Shown: positions 45,270 through 53,323 of the stretch, in pieces
Position numbering within the stretch: position 1 is the stretch's first letter
How the letters are laid out: each line of letters starts with the position of its first letter
Assembly (NCBI GenBank): GCA_963718775.1
Contig: OY970377.1
Location: 1,798,001-1,862,000 of the forward strand
Reading direction: 5' to 3'
Source: VRUE01 sp963718775
GTDB lineage: Bacteria > Actinomycetota > Thermoleophilia > Solirubrobacterales > 70-9
DNA: 64,000 bases
The notes under the pieces: generated by a model
Database searches by the model: none
Seen by the model: the letters and a program-made list of their open reading frames with translations, nothing else
Told to the model about the DNA's origin: nothing
Position numbers and translations under genes: made by a program

Positions 45270-46453
45270 CGGTCGACACCGCCGAGGATCGGATCAAGCA
45301 TGCCCAGCGAACAGATCATGTCGGCGACGTAGCTGTCGGTCGACATGTCCTTGAAGGCCTGCAGGTTGACGAAGGAGGGGTCGCGGAAGTGGACCCGGGC
45401 CGGCTTCGAGGAGCCGTCGGCGAGCACGAAGCAGCCGAGCTCGCCGCGCGGCGACTCGATCGCGTAGTAGAGCTCACCGGGGGCAACCCGGTAGCCCTCG
45501 GTGACGAGCTTGAAGTGGTGGATCAGCGACTCCATCGAGGTCGAGAGCTCCGAGCGCGGCGGCAGCACGTACTTGCGGTCGTCAGCGATGAAGGGCCCCT
45601 CCGGCAGCAGGTCGAGCGCCTGCTCGATGATCCGCGTCGACTCGAGCATCTCCGCCACCCGCACCCGGTAGCGGTCGTAGTTGTCGCCGACCGTGCCGAC
45701 CGGGATCTTGAAGTCCATCTCCGGGTAGGCCAGGTAGTCGAAGGCCTTGCGCAGGTCCCAGGGCTCGCCGGCGGCGCGCAGCAGCGGCCCGGTCACGCCC
45801 AGCTCCAGCAGCCGCTCGCGCGAGACGATCCCGGTCCCCTTGGTGCGCGAGAGGAAGACCTCGTTGCGGTCGAGCAGCGCCTGGTACTGGCCGACCCGCA
45901 CCGGCATGTCGGCGATGAACTCGCGCAGCTTCTTCTCGAAGCCGACGGGAATGTCCTCGATCACGCCACCGACCTGGAAGTAGCGCGTGTGCATGCGCTG
46001 CCCGGTCGCCATTTCGAAGAGGTCGAGGATGCGGTCGCGCTCGCGGAAGCAGTACCAGAGCATCGAGATCGCGCCGAGGTCGAGCGCCGTCGTGCCCAGC
46101 CAGACCAGGTGCGAATGGATGCGGTTGAGCTCGAGGAAGATCGTCCGCAGGTACTTGGCGCGCGGCGGGATCTCCAGCTCGATCAGCCGCTCGACCGCGC
46201 CGCAGAAGGCCTCCATCTGGAAGAAGTAGGAGACGTAGTCCATCCGCTCGACGAAGGGGATGACCTTCCAGTAGCTCTTGTCCTCGCAGGACTTTTCGAT
46301 CCCCGTGTGGACGTAGCCGATCACTGGCTTGAGGTCCTTGACCACCTCGCCTTCGAGGTCGACGATGAGGCGCAGCACGCCGTGCGTGGCGGGATGGTGC
46401 GGCCCGATGTTGACCGTCATCACCTCGGTGCGGGGCTCGGTCAGCTCAGCCAT
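45266..46453 (-). CDS. nuoD: NADH-quinone oxidoreductase subunit D
   Basis: 395 residues. The 49-kDa subunit lining the quinone cavity: NIGPHHPATHGVLRLIVDLE (conserved HPATHG), GYVHTGIEKSCEDKSY, RIHSHLVWLGTTALDLGA, and ESPRGELGCFVLADGSSKPA. C-terminus GMLDPILGGVDR is canonical. Overlaps nuoC (8 nt) and nuoE. Confidence 0.96.
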   Translation of the reverse strand: MAELTEPRTEVMTVNIGPHHPATHGVLRLIVDLEGEVVKDLKPVIGYVHTGIEKSCEDKSYWKVIPFVERMDYVSYFFQMEAFCGAVERLIELEIPPRAKYLRTIFLELNRIHSHLVWLGTTALDLGAISMLWYCFRERDRILDLFEMATGQRMHTRYFQVGGVIEDIPVGFEKKLREFIADMPVRVGQYQALLDRNEVFLSRTKGTGIVSRERLLELGVTGPLLRAAGEPWDLRKAFDYLAYPEMDFKIPVGTVGDNYDRYRVRVAEMLESTRIIEQALDLLPEGPFIADDRKYVLPPRSELSTSMESLIHHFKLVTEGYRVAPGELYYAIESPRGELGCFVLADGSSKPARVHFRDPSFVNLQAFKDMSTDSYVADMICSLGMLDPILGGVDR

Positions 46454-47051
46454 AGTTGCGCTCGTTGTAGGTGAAGGTCACGGGCTCGCCGCCGACCGGG
46501 AAGTCGCGCCGCTGCGGCCATCCCACGAAGTCGTCAGGCAGGAGGATCCGGGTCAGGTCGGGGTGCCCCTTGAAGACGATCCCGAAGAAGTCGAAGACTT
46601 CGCGCTCCTGGAACTCTGCGGTGGGGAAGAGCTCGCAACAAGAGTCGATTTCAGGAAGGTCGCTGGCCGCGGGGCCCGTCGCGACCTCGGGGGGGCCTGC
46701 GGGCGGGGGCTTCGCCTCCGTTCTCGACCCCCCCGAGTCCGCGCCACCCGCGGAGGTGGGGTCTTCCAGAAGCGCCTTCACGCGGATGCGCTCGACTCGA
46801 TCCCTATTCAGCAGCTCGTAGTGCACGGCGAAGCGAGGTGCGGCGGGCAGGTAGTCGGCGGCATGCAGGCTGGAGAGGAAGCGGTAGCCCTGGCCGGGCG
46901 CGTCGCGCAGCCAGTTGAGCACGGCGAGCAACTGGGCGGGGTCGATCGCCAGGCTTGCCTGGCCGTGGTCGAAGCCGCTGTCGATGACTGCGCCGGGGTG
47001 GTCCTGCTCGATCTCCCCGCGGATCAGCTCCAAGCCGGGGGCGTCAGGCAC
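46446..47051 (-). CDS. nuoC: NADH-quinone oxidoreductase subunit C with 29-codon insertion
   Basis: 201 residues. Conserved C-terminal part ELFPTAEFQEREVFDFFGIV and HPDLTRILLPDDFVGWPQRR is the NuoC signature. Between VERIRVKALLEDPT and SDLPEIDSCCELFP lies a Pro/Gly/Ala-rich stretch (SAGGADSGGSRTEAKPPP and on) encoded by an 87-bp repeat shared with kgd. In other NuoC proteins as I recall them this connection is short, so the stretch is an in-frame insertion, presumably in a surface loop. NuoC packs against NuoD in the peripheral arm. Confidence 0.93.
   Translation of the reverse strand: MPDAPGLELIRGEIEQDHPGAVIDSGFDHGQASLAIDPAQLLAVLNWLRDAPGQGYRFLSSLHAADYLPAAPRFAVHYELLNRDRVERIRVKALLEDPTSAGGADSGGSRTEAKPPPAGPPEVATGPAASDLPEIDSCCELFPTAEFQEREVFDFFGIVFKGHPDLTRILLPDDFVGWPQRRDFPVGGEPVTFTYNERNYG
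46667..46753 (-). repeat. 87-bp CCGCGG-bounded palindromic element, copy 2 (in nuoC)
   Basis: 83 of 87 positions match the copy at 2475-2561, on the opposite strand. Both copies lie in minus-strand genes, so the element is translated from opposite strands: here as AGGADSGGSRTEAKPPPAGP and on. Same length, same CCGCGG ends, no stop codons in either used frame. Confidence 0.85.
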
Positions 47052-47691
47052 CGATCAGCTCCCGGGCCGCAAGGTAGGCCTCGGCTGCCTCCACGCTGGG
47101 TTCGCTGCGCGGTCCACCGCGGGCCCACTCCTCGGTGCCGGCGGCGTTGTAGCGCTGCCGCCAGCCCTGGTCGGGGTTGCCCTGGATCTTGCGCTGCAGC
47201 TTGGTGAAGCCGTAGAGGACCGCCTCCGGCCGCGGCGGGCAGCCGGGGATGTGCATGTCGATCGGCATGAACTTGTCGGCGCCCTGGACCACGGCGTAGT
47301 TGGAGAACATGCCGCCGCTGGAGGAGCAGGCGCCCATCGAGATCGCCCACTTCGGCTCCAGCATCTGGTCGTAGAGCCGCCGCACGACCGGCGCCATCTT
47401 GATCGAGACCCGGCCCGAGAGGATGATCATGTCGGCCTGGCGCGGCGAGGCGCGAGCTGCCTCGGCGCCGAAGCGGGCGAGGTCGTAGCGGGCGGTGACG
47501 ATCGAGATCGGCGCCTCGATCGCGCAGCAGGCGAGGCCGAAGGTGAGCGGGAAGATCGAGTTCGAGCGCGCCCAGCCGAGCATTTTGTCGAAGTTGGTCA
47601 TCACGACTTTTTCCTCGACGTAGCGCTCCAGCTCGTCTCCCTCGAGGTCGCCGCGCAGCATGTCGCGGGCACGCAGCTGCCGCGAGCGCAT
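47044..47691 (-). CDS. nuoB: NADH-quinone oxidoreductase subunit B
   Basis: 215 residues from ATG 47691 (MRSRQLRARDMLRG). The N2 4Fe-4S ligands are visible: tandem cysteines in TFGLACCAIEAP, ACSSSGGMFSNY and HIPGCPPRPEAVLYG. N2 is the last cluster before quinone. A longer start (47733) would overlap nuoA by 31 nt and is less likely. The C-terminus is extended and Arg/Glu-rich. Confidence 0.94.
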   Translation of the reverse strand: MRSRQLRARDMLRGDLEGDELERYVEEKVVMTNFDKMLGWARSNSIFPLTFGLACCAIEAPISIVTARYDLARFGAEAARASPRQADMIILSGRVSIKMAPVVRRLYDQMLEPKWAISMGACSSSGGMFSNYAVVQGADKFMPIDMHIPGCPPRPEAVLYGFTKLQRKIQGNPDQGWRQRYNAAGTEEWARGGPRSEPSVEAAEAYLAARELIGA

Positions 47692-47702
47692 CGTCTGCCG
47701 CT

Positions 47703-48080
47703 CTACTTCCAATCCAGCGCACCCTTTCGCCACACGTAGACGAAGGCGACGAGCAGCAGCACGATGAAGGTGACCAGCTCGCCGAGTACGAAGACGCTGT
47801 CGGCGTCCTTGAGGATGACCCCGATCGGGTAGAGGAAGACGACCTCGATGTCGAAGAGGATGAAGAGCATCGCGATCAGGTAGAAGCTGACCCCGAAGCG
47901 CAGCCCGTGCGAGGCCTTGACCGGGATGCCCGACTCGTAGGGATCGCCCTGTCGAAGGCTCGCCGCGGTCGGGCTCTTCGGGCGCTTCGGCCCGATCACG
48001 TGGTTGAGCATCGCGAAAGCCCCCCCAACGGTGACGCCGAGGAAGGCGAAGACGAGAATCGGCAGGTAGCTCTTCAGCAC
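47703..48080 (-). CDS. nuoA: NADH-quinone oxidoreductase subunit A
   Basis: 125 residues from GTG 48080 (MLKSYLPILVFAFLG). Three helices; conserved loop YESGIPVKASHGLRFGVSFY and FILFDIEVVFLYPIGVI with the acidic residues of the family. First gene of the nuoA-N operon; the only intergenic spacing before it is the 158-nt divergent region 48081-48238. The frame continues upstream to 48158 but that part is not NuoA-like. Confidence 0.93.
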   Translation of the reverse strand: MLKSYLPILVFAFLGVTVGGAFAMLNHVIGPKRPKSPTAASLRQGDPYESGIPVKASHGLRFGVSFYLIAMLFILFDIEVVFLYPIGVILKDADSVFVLGELVTFIVLLLVAFVYVWRKGALDWK

Positions 48081-48238
48081 TGGAGGTCTGTCTAAGGTGG
48101 GCGGCTCGCGGGGCGCCGTCCTATCGACGCCCCACTGCCTGCAGCAGCCTTTATACACCCACCTTGTAACAGATTGCTACATAGTGATTTTCCGCATCAG
48201 CAAGCCGAATCCCGACCCTCTTAGGAGGAAATAGGCCC
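48081..48238. promoter_or_regulatory. Divergent promoter region of the nuo operon and the 48239 gene
   Basis: 158 nt, visibly richer in A+T than its surroundings. TATAAA on the minus strand (48150-48155 region) is a candidate nuo -10 box. AAGGTGGG (48094) and CCCACCTT (48158) form a spaced inverted pair. A strong AGGAGG precedes the plus-strand GTG. The promoter calls are tentative. Confidence 0.4.
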
Positions 48239-48673
48239 GTGGTCGCGGTACACGTCGTGGTCGGCTGCGCCGTGATAGCCCTCAACCTCGTTGCCTTCTC
48301 GCTCGGCGGCATCGCTTGGTTCCGCGATCGCCCCTCGATTCGCTTCTGGTATCTGCTGCGCGCCGCCCAGGTCGCCGTCTTCGTACAGGCGATGCTCGGG
48401 GGGTTGCTGGTCTTCACCGGCCACGAGCCGAGCGACGATCTCCACTACCTCTACGGGATCCTTCCCCTCGTCGTCTCGCTGCTCGCCGAGGGCGCCCGCG
48501 GCGGGGCGGCCGAACGCGAGCTCCGCGACGTCGACTTCGAATCCCTCCCCGCCGAGTCCCAACAGTCCCTCGCCCTGGCGATAGTCCGCCGTGAGATGGG
48601 AATCATGGCCGTCAGCTGCGGCGTAATCCTCTTCCTAGCCCTGCGCGCGGCGGGCACCAGCGGCGCCTTCTAA
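48239..48673 (+). CDS. Small membrane protein
   Basis: 144 residues from GTG 48239 with AGGAGG 10-12 nt upstream. Four hydrophobic segments (VVVGCAVIALNLVAFSLGGI; YLLRAAQVAVFVQAMLGGLL; YLYGILPLVVSLLAEGA; MGIMAVSCGVILFLALRAAG) with a central His/Asp loop (FTGHEPSDDLHYLYG). No cofactor motif that I can name. It is divergent from nuoA, so coregulation with complex I is possible. Function unknown. Confidence 0.7.
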   Translation: MVAVHVVVGCAVIALNLVAFSLGGIAWFRDRPSIRFWYLLRAAQVAVFVQAMLGGLLVFTGHEPSDDLHYLYGILPLVVSLLAEGARGGAAERELRDVDFESLPAESQQSLALAIVRREMGIMAVSCGVILFLALRAAGTSGAF

Positions 48674-48675
48674 CG

Positions 48676-48720
48676 CGAAACCGTCTCAACCCGCGTATAT
48701 GGCGGTCTGGGACGGTTTCG
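48676..48720. repeat. Hairpin between convergent genes (TTATCCGT-core family, weak member)
   Basis: Arms 48676-48694 and 48702-48720 match at 16 of 19 around GTATATG. The centre CCGCGTATATGGCGG resembles the 39653 hairpin centre. Starts 2 nt after a stop codon and ends 7 nt before the convergent one. Confidence 0.7.
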
Positions 48721-48727
48721 GTGTGAG

Positions 48728-49159
48728 CTAGGTGCTCTCCCGGCGGTCGAGGCCGAGCTGGATCGCGGCGATGGCAGCAAAGAGGGCGCCGGTAGCTAGG
48801 TGAAGCACGGCGTCGGCGCCGTTGTTGGGGAAGGTGAAGATCCCTGCCGGGCTGGTCGAGAAGATCGCCCAGACGCCGGTGACGATCAGGGCGATGGCGA
48901 CGTAGATCGCGTAGAGCACCGCCCAGCGCGGCTTCAGGGCGAAGTAGAAGGCCGGCCCGAAGAGCAGGAAGCCGGAGAGCGCGTGGACCCCGTTGAAGTC
49001 GACCCCCAGCACCCGCTGTGTGGCCGCGCCGTCGCCGAAGTCGAAGCTCGGCTCGGCGATCAGCCCAGCCGTCGCCCAGGCGAGCTGGAAGACGGCGACG
49101 ATGACGATCCCCCACTGGGCGAATGTCCACTGCCGGCGTGGCGCGGTTGCCGCCTCCAT
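48728..49159 (-). CDS. DUF4383-like membrane protein
   Basis: 143 residues from ATG 49159 (MEAATAPRRQWTFAQWG). Four helices: IVIVAVFQLAWATAGLI, GVHALSGFLLFGPAFYFAL, AVLYAIYVAIALIVTGVWAI, and AVLHLATGALFAAIAAIQLG. The NGVHALSG and DAVLHLATG loops, each with His, fit the DUF4383 pattern (family from memory). Function unknown. The frame extends upstream over the divergent KTSC gene but that is spurious. Confidence 0.65.
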   Translation of the reverse strand: MEAATAPRRQWTFAQWGIVIVAVFQLAWATAGLIAEPSFDFGDGAATQRVLGVDFNGVHALSGFLLFGPAFYFALKPRWAVLYAIYVAIALIVTGVWAIFSTSPAGIFTFPNNGADAVLHLATGALFAAIAAIQLGLDRREST

Positions 49160-49210
49160 CGCGCCAGAGCCTACTCTTGCCTGTGGGGTATTCGAGGTCA
49201 GCGGAGAGCC

Positions 49211-49426
49211 ATGTCGATTCCGAAGATGCACCCGGTCGAGTCCAGCGCGGTAGCGAGGATCGGCTACGACGCCGAGGCCAAGGAGGCCTACGTCGAGTAC
49301 CTCGGCGGCGGTCTCTATGCCTACGAAGGCGTGCCGGCCGGCGTATTCGAGCAGCTGGCGAACGCCGATTCGAAAGGGACGTTCGTCAACGCCGTGATCA
49401 AGCAATATCCGTTCCGCAGCATCTAA
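49211..49426 (+). CDS. KTSC-domain protein
   Basis: 71 residues. Matches the KTSC domain: ESSAVARIGYDAEAKEAYVE, then GGLYAYEGVPAGVFEQLANA and SKGTFVNAVIKQYPFRSI, the usual C-terminal block. These small domains are found alone or on RNA- or nucleic-acid-related proteins; the function is not established. Its stop overlaps that of the decayed gene on the other strand. Confidence 0.8.
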   Translation: MSIPKMHPVESSAVARIGYDAEAKEAYVEYLGGGLYAYEGVPAGVFEQLANADSKGTFVNAVIKQYPFRSI

Positions 49427-49700
49427 CCCGAGATCCGGAAGACCGGATGGTCGGGCGCGATTCGCTGCAGCTCGGCCTCTGGCGAGTCACTGCCGACCCC
49501 GTCGAAGAGGCGCCGACCTCCCATTTCCACTTCTTCAAGTAGGCGCGCAGTAGCTCCGGCTTCTCCTCGTCCCGCAGCTACTGCGCTGAATTCCTCGTTG
49601 CGGTGGCCGGCGAGCTGAGGCCCAACCGCGTCGACGCCGCGACGATCTTGTCGAAGACGTTCCTGGTGAATCAACCCGGCTCTTGGAACTTGGCGGCCAT
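49423..49700 (-). pseudogene. Decayed deazaflavin (F420)-dependent nitroreductase-family gene
   Basis: Starts MAAKFQEPG, then an in-frame TGA where the family has Trp, then FTRNVFDKIVAASTRLGLSS; the whole middle is missing, and the 3' part resumes as RDEEKPELLRAYLKKWKWEV and, after a frameshift, LFDGVGSDSPEAELQRIAPD-HPVFRIS with a stop. The start and end match Ddn-like nitroreductase/quinone reductase proteins of about 150 residues, as I recall them. Stop, deletion and shift together make this a true pseudogene rather than a sequence error. This explains the 300-nt gap between the KTSC and VOC genes. Confidence 0.7.
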
Positions 49701-49732
49701 CGACCGATTGTCGCAGCAGTAGTCTGCGGCCA

Positions 49733-50122
49733 ATGCTCGACCACGTCAGCATCGAGGTGAGCGACTTCGAGCGCAGCAAGGCGTTCTACGAAGCGGCGCT
49801 GGCGCCGCTCGGGATCAGGCTGCTGATGGAGTTCGATGGCTCGGCCGGCTTCGGCAAGGACACCGAGCACGGCCCCAAGCCCTTCTTCTGGATCGGCGCT
49901 CGCGGCCGCCCCGCGGTCAGCGGCGCCCACATTGCCTTCGGCGCCCGCAGCACGGATCTGGTCGACGACTTCCACGCCGCGGCGCTCGCGGCCGGTGGCG
50001 CCGACAACGGAGCGCCCGGCCCGCGGCCGATTTACCACCCCGGCTACTACGGCGCTTTCATCCTCGACCCCGACGGCAACAACGTCGAGGCGGTTTGCCA
50101 CACAGCCCGACAGGCTCACTGA
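49733..50122 (+). CDS. VOC (glyoxalase/bleomycin resistance-like) family protein
   Basis: 129 residues, one full pair of beta-alpha-beta-beta-beta modules: MLDHVSIEVSDFERSKAFYE with the metal-ligand-position His, SGAHIAFGARSTDLVDDFHA, and GYYGAFILDPDGNNVEAVCH with the terminal Glu ligand. Commonly a dioxygenase, lyase or binding protein; substrate unknown. The frame is intact, unlike the VOC gene at 29801. Confidence 0.82.
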   Translation: MLDHVSIEVSDFERSKAFYEAALAPLGIRLLMEFDGSAGFGKDTEHGPKPFFWIGARGRPAVSGAHIAFGARSTDLVDDFHAAALAAGGADNGAPGPRPIYHPGYYGAFILDPDGNNVEAVCHTARQAH

Positions 50123-50126
50123 CTCC

Positions 50127-50450
50127 TCAGGAGAGGAATTGGACAAGGACCATGTCCGAGTCCCAGCCGTGCACCGCCGCATCGTTGAGGACAGCCCAAC
50201 CGGCCCAGATCAGGAGCCCGACGACCAGTGATACGACCGCGCCCAGTCTGGACCCCTTGAAACTGAAGTAGACCATCGCCCCGACGGGAATCAGGCCGAG
50301 CAACCCGATGACGAGTTGAGCCTTCATCGCCGTGCTATCGGCGCCACAGCTTCCGTTGTCGCTCCCGGCGCACAGCAGCCCATAGGTGAGGTAGGCAATA
50401 AAAGCTCCAAACGAAGCGGCGACGACCGAGGCAAGGGAGAGTGCCCGCAT
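50127..50450 (-). CDS. Small membrane protein
   Basis: 107 residues, three hydrophobic segments (LASVVAASFGAFIAYLTYGL; LVIGLLGLIPVGAMVYFSF; LGAVVSLVVGLLIWAGWAVL), two cysteines in CAGSDNGSCGADS that could form a disulfide. No recognised family. Convergent with the VOC gene. Confidence 0.6.
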   Translation of the reverse strand: MRALSLASVVAASFGAFIAYLTYGLLCAGSDNGSCGADSTAMKAQLVIGLLGLIPVGAMVYFSFKGSRLGAVVSLVVGLLIWAGWAVLNDAAVHGWDSDMVLVQFLS

Positions 50451-50566
50451 ACCGTGCTTATCGACCGGCGTCGGACGCTTATTAAGGGTTTTGAGGGGGA
50501 GAGGTTCGTGCCCCTCATGCCTTACTGAGGCAGATGGCTACCAGGGCATTGGATACCATATGGCCA

Positions 50567-50818
50567 ATGGAGCGCACGCAGACCCTCGTCCAGCTGACGC
50601 GCAGCCTGCTTCAGCGGCTCGACGAGCGCGCCGCTCGGGAAGGCCGCTCGCGCTCGGCGCTGATCCGCGATGCGATCGAGGCCTACATGCACGACGAGGA
50701 GAAGGCCCGAATCGACCGTGAAATCTGCGAAGGCTACGAACGGATCCCGGAGACGGATGAGGAGATAGCCGCCGCCTACCGGGAAGCGCGGGAAGCGATA
50801 CGTGAAGAGCCGTGGTGA
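50567..50818 (+). CDS. mazE: Ribbon-helix-helix antitoxin (MazE-type)
   Basis: 83 residues from ATG 50567 (MERTQTLVQLTRSLLQRLDE). Ribbon-helix-helix DNA-binding N-terminus (LVQLTRSLLQRLDERAAREG, RSRSALIRDAIEAYM) and an acidic C-terminal tail that would wrap the toxin. Overlaps the toxin start by 7 nt. CCATATGG just upstream is a possible autoregulatory site. The symbol is by analogy to MazEF. Confidence 0.78.
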   Translation: MERTQTLVQLTRSLLQRLDERAAREGRSRSALIRDAIEAYMHDEEKARIDREICEGYERIPETDEEIAAAYREAREAIREEPW

Positions 50819-51126
50819 GCCGCGGGGACATCTGTTGGATCGATGATCCGAACGAGGGGCGCCGTCCCGCGCTTGTGCTCACTCGCAACGAGGCGATTCC
50901 GGTCATGCGGAAATTGACGGTGGCGTACTTGACGCGAACCATCCGAGAGATTCCGACCGAGGTCCGTCTCAGCGAGGTTGACGGATTGCCTGCGGAATGC
51001 GTGGTCAACCTCGACAACATCCGGCAGGTACCACGGGTTCTGTTGGATGAACCGATCACGTCATTGGCCGGCAAACGCATGGACGAGGTCTGCCGCGCGC
51101 TCGCCATCGCCACTGGCTGCGCTTGA
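50812..51126 (+). CDS. mazF: MazF-family endoribonuclease toxin
   Basis: 104 residues. MVSRGDICWIDDPNEGRRPALVLTRNEA matches the PemK/MazF start (RGDI.W, RPALVL with the catalytic Arg), then VVNLDNIRQVPR and AGKRMDEVCRALAIATG. MazF toxins cut single-stranded RNA at short motifs when the antitoxin is degraded. Slightly unusual: the loop after W is short (IDDPNEG). Coupled to the antitoxin gene. Confidence 0.85.
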   Translation: MVSRGDICWIDDPNEGRRPALVLTRNEAIPVMRKLTVAYLTRTIREIPTEVRLSEVDGLPAECVVNLDNIRQVPRVLLDEPITSLAGKRMDEVCRALAIATGCA

Positions 51127-51134
51127 GCCCGACC

Positions 51135-51611
51135 TCAGCCCAGCGGCCGGTACTCGCCGTCGTGGAAGACCAGCGGGTCGCCCTCGCCGCTCGCCAGGTC
51201 GCGGACCTCGCCGGTGACGATCACGTGGTCGCCGGCGGCGACCACGTCGCGCAGCTCGCAGGCGATCCAGACGAGGGCCCCATCGATCGCCGGGATGCCC
51301 GCTCTCTCGCTCCAGGCGACCCCCTGCCACTTGTCGGCGACCGGCGCCTTCGTGGCGAAGGCGCGGGCGATCGGCTCCTGGCCCGCGTGCAGGACGCTGA
51401 CCCCGAAGTGGTTGGCCGCTTGGACGGCGAGCAGGGTGCGCGAGCCACGGTCCAGACAGGCCAGCATCAGCATCGGCTCGATCGAGAGCGAGCAGACCGC
51501 ATTGGCGGTTGCGCCCGCCGGGCCGTCGCCGCCGCTGGCGCTGACAACGGTGACGCCGGTGGGCAGCATCGCCATCGCGGCGCGGAAGCGGGCAGGGTCG
51601 GGCGGACTCAT
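51135..51611 (-). CDS. Flavin reductase-like FMN-binding protein
   Basis: 158 residues from ATG 51611 (MSPPDPARFRAAMAMLPTGV). Typical flavin reductase domain: LPTGVTVVSASGGDGPAGAT, ANAVCSLSIEPMLMLACLDR, NHFGVSVLHAGQEPIARAFA and GDHVIVTGEVRDL. Reduces FMN or FAD with NAD(P)H, often to supply a separate monooxygenase. No partner is adjacent. Convergent with mazF (8 nt) and divergent from the cytochrome c gene. Confidence 0.85.
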   Translation of the reverse strand: MSPPDPARFRAAMAMLPTGVTVVSASGGDGPAGATANAVCSLSIEPMLMLACLDRGSRTLLAVQAANHFGVSVLHAGQEPIARAFATKAPVADKWQGVAWSERAGIPAIDGALVWIACELRDVVAAGDHVIVTGEVRDLASGEGDPLVFHDGEYRPLG

Positions 51612-51640
51612 CGCTGGGCGGGACAATATGATGCCGCCGC

Positions 51641-52039
51641 GTGCGCCTGGCACTGATCACAGCAATGGCCGTTGCCGCGGCCCTCGGGCTCGCTGCCTGC
51701 GGTTTCGGCGAGGAAGGGGTCTCGGTCTCCAAGGACGACCCCAACCACGAGGGGGCCGTTCTCTTCGGCACGCACTGCTCCGGCTGCCACACGCTCAGCG
51801 CCGCCGGCACCCAGGGCAGCGGCAATCGCGGCGTGCGCACGCAGGGTCCGAACCTCGACCAGCGAACCGAGACATATGACGATGCTCTCTTCGCGATCCA
51901 GAACGGCGGTTTCTCCGGCGCGATCATGCCCGCCAACATCGTCGTCGGCAACGAGGCCGATGCGGTCGCCCGCTTCGTCGCCAAGTACGCCGGCGACGAA
52001 GCCGAAGAATCTCCTCGCCCCGGCGAGTCCTCGCCCTAA
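51641..52039 (+). CDS. Class I cytochrome c lipoprotein
   Basis: 132 residues from GTG 51641. Lipoprotein signal peptide with lipobox LAAC (Cys20). Single heme site CSGCH (Cys46, Cys49, His50) and Met96 in AIMPANI as likely axial ligand. Acidic C-terminal tail. A membrane-tethered electron carrier outside the cytoplasm. A role near complex I or a terminal oxidase is possible; no oxidase gene is in the window. serS starts 12 nt after the stop. Confidence 0.85.
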   Translation: MRLALITAMAVAAALGLAACGFGEEGVSVSKDDPNHEGAVLFGTHCSGCHTLSAAGTQGSGNRGVRTQGPNLDQRTETYDDALFAIQNGGFSGAIMPANIVVGNEADAVARFVAKYAGDEAEESPRPGESSP

Positions 52040-52051
52040 CCCACCTGAGCG

Positions 52052-53323
52052 ATGCTGGACCTGAAGCTGATCCGCTCCGACCCTGAGCGGATCAAGGCGG
52101 CGCTTGCCCGCCGTGGCGCCGCCGAGCAGGTCGACGAGCTACTCGACCTCGACGCCCGCCGCCGCGAGCTGCTGCCGCGGATCGAGGGCGCCCAGGCCGA
52201 GCGCAAGACGATCTCCAAGCAGATCGGCGAGGCCAAGCAGCGCGGCGAGGACGCCGAGGAGCAGATGCGCGCCGTGGCGGACCTCAAGCAGACGATCGAG
52301 TCCGGCAAAGCCGAGCTGGAGAGCGTCGAAGTCGAGTTGCAACGGATCGTCACCGCGCTTCCCAACCTGCCCGATCCCGACGCCCCGGACGGGATGACCG
52401 AGGAGGACGCGGTCGTCCTGCGCGAGGAGGGCCAGCCGCCGAGCTTCGACTTCGAGCCGCGCGATCACCTCGACATCTGCACCGACCTGGGCCTGATCGA
52501 CATGGAGGCCGGCGCGCGCGTCTCGGGCTCGCGCTTCGCCTACCTCAAGGGCGACCTGGTCATGCTCGAGCTGGCCCTGGTCCGCTTCGCGCTCGAGCTG
52601 GTCCGCGGCGAGGGCCACGAGCCGGTCGTGCCGCCGGTCCTGGTCCGCGAAGAGGCGCTGCACGGCACCGGCTTCCTGCCCGGCGATCGCGACCAGATCT
52701 ATGAGATCCCCAAGGACGAGCTCTTCCTCGTCGGCACCTCCGAGGTGCCGCTTGCCGCCCTGCACGCCGACGAGATCCTCGCGGCCGAGCGGCTGCCGCT
52801 GCGCTACGCCGGCTTCTCGACCTGCTTCCGCCGCGAGGCGGGCGCCGCCGGCCGCGACACCCGCGGCATCTTCCGCGTCCACCAGTTCGACAAGGTCGAG
52901 ATGTTCTCGTTCGTCGAGCCGTCGCAGTCGGCTGCCGAGCACGAGCGACTGCTGGCGATCGAGGAGCGCATCCTCGCCGAGCTGGAGATCCCCTACCGCG
53001 TCGTCAACGTCGCCGCCGGGGACCTCGGCGCCCCGGCCGCCAAGAAGTACGACTGCGAGGCCTGGATTCCGAGCCAGGGCCGCTATCGAGAGCTGACCTC
53101 CTGCTCCAACACGACCGACTACCAGGCGCGTCGCCTCGGCTGTCGCTACCGGCCGGCGGACGGCGACTCGCCGCTGGCGCTGCACACGCTGAACGGCACC
53201 GCAGTGGCCGTAGGGCGGACGATCATCGCCCTGATCGAGAATCGCCAGGAGCGGGACGGCGGATTCACGCTACCCACTATTTTGCATTCGTACGGTTCGC
53301 CTGAAAAGATCGGGCCGGTATGA
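52052..53323 (+). CDS. serS: Seryl-tRNA synthetase
   Basis: 423 residues. N-terminal coiled-coil arm (roughly 30-100) that binds the long variable arm of tRNA-Ser, then the class II core: motif 2 FSTCFRREAGAAGRDTRGIF, HQFDKVEMFSFVEP, and motif 3 with TLNGTAVAVGRTIIALIENR. Serine pocket residues in TSCSNTTDYQARR. Ends overlapping the response regulator start (ATGA), so they are cotranscribed. Confidence 0.96.
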   Translation: MLDLKLIRSDPERIKAALARRGAAEQVDELLDLDARRRELLPRIEGAQAERKTISKQIGEAKQRGEDAEEQMRAVADLKQTIESGKAELESVEVELQRIVTALPNLPDPDAPDGMTEEDAVVLREEGQPPSFDFEPRDHLDICTDLGLIDMEAGARVSGSRFAYLKGDLVMLELALVRFALELVRGEGHEPVVPPVLVREEALHGTGFLPGDRDQIYEIPKDELFLVGTSEVPLAALHADEILAAERLPLRYAGFSTCFRREAGAAGRDTRGIFRVHQFDKVEMFSFVEPSQSAAEHERLLAIEERILAELEIPYRVVNVAAGDLGAPAAKKYDCEAWIPSQGRYRELTSCSNTTDYQARRLGCRYRPADGDSPLALHTLNGTAVAVGRTIIALIENRQERDGGFTLPTILHSYGSPEKIGPV

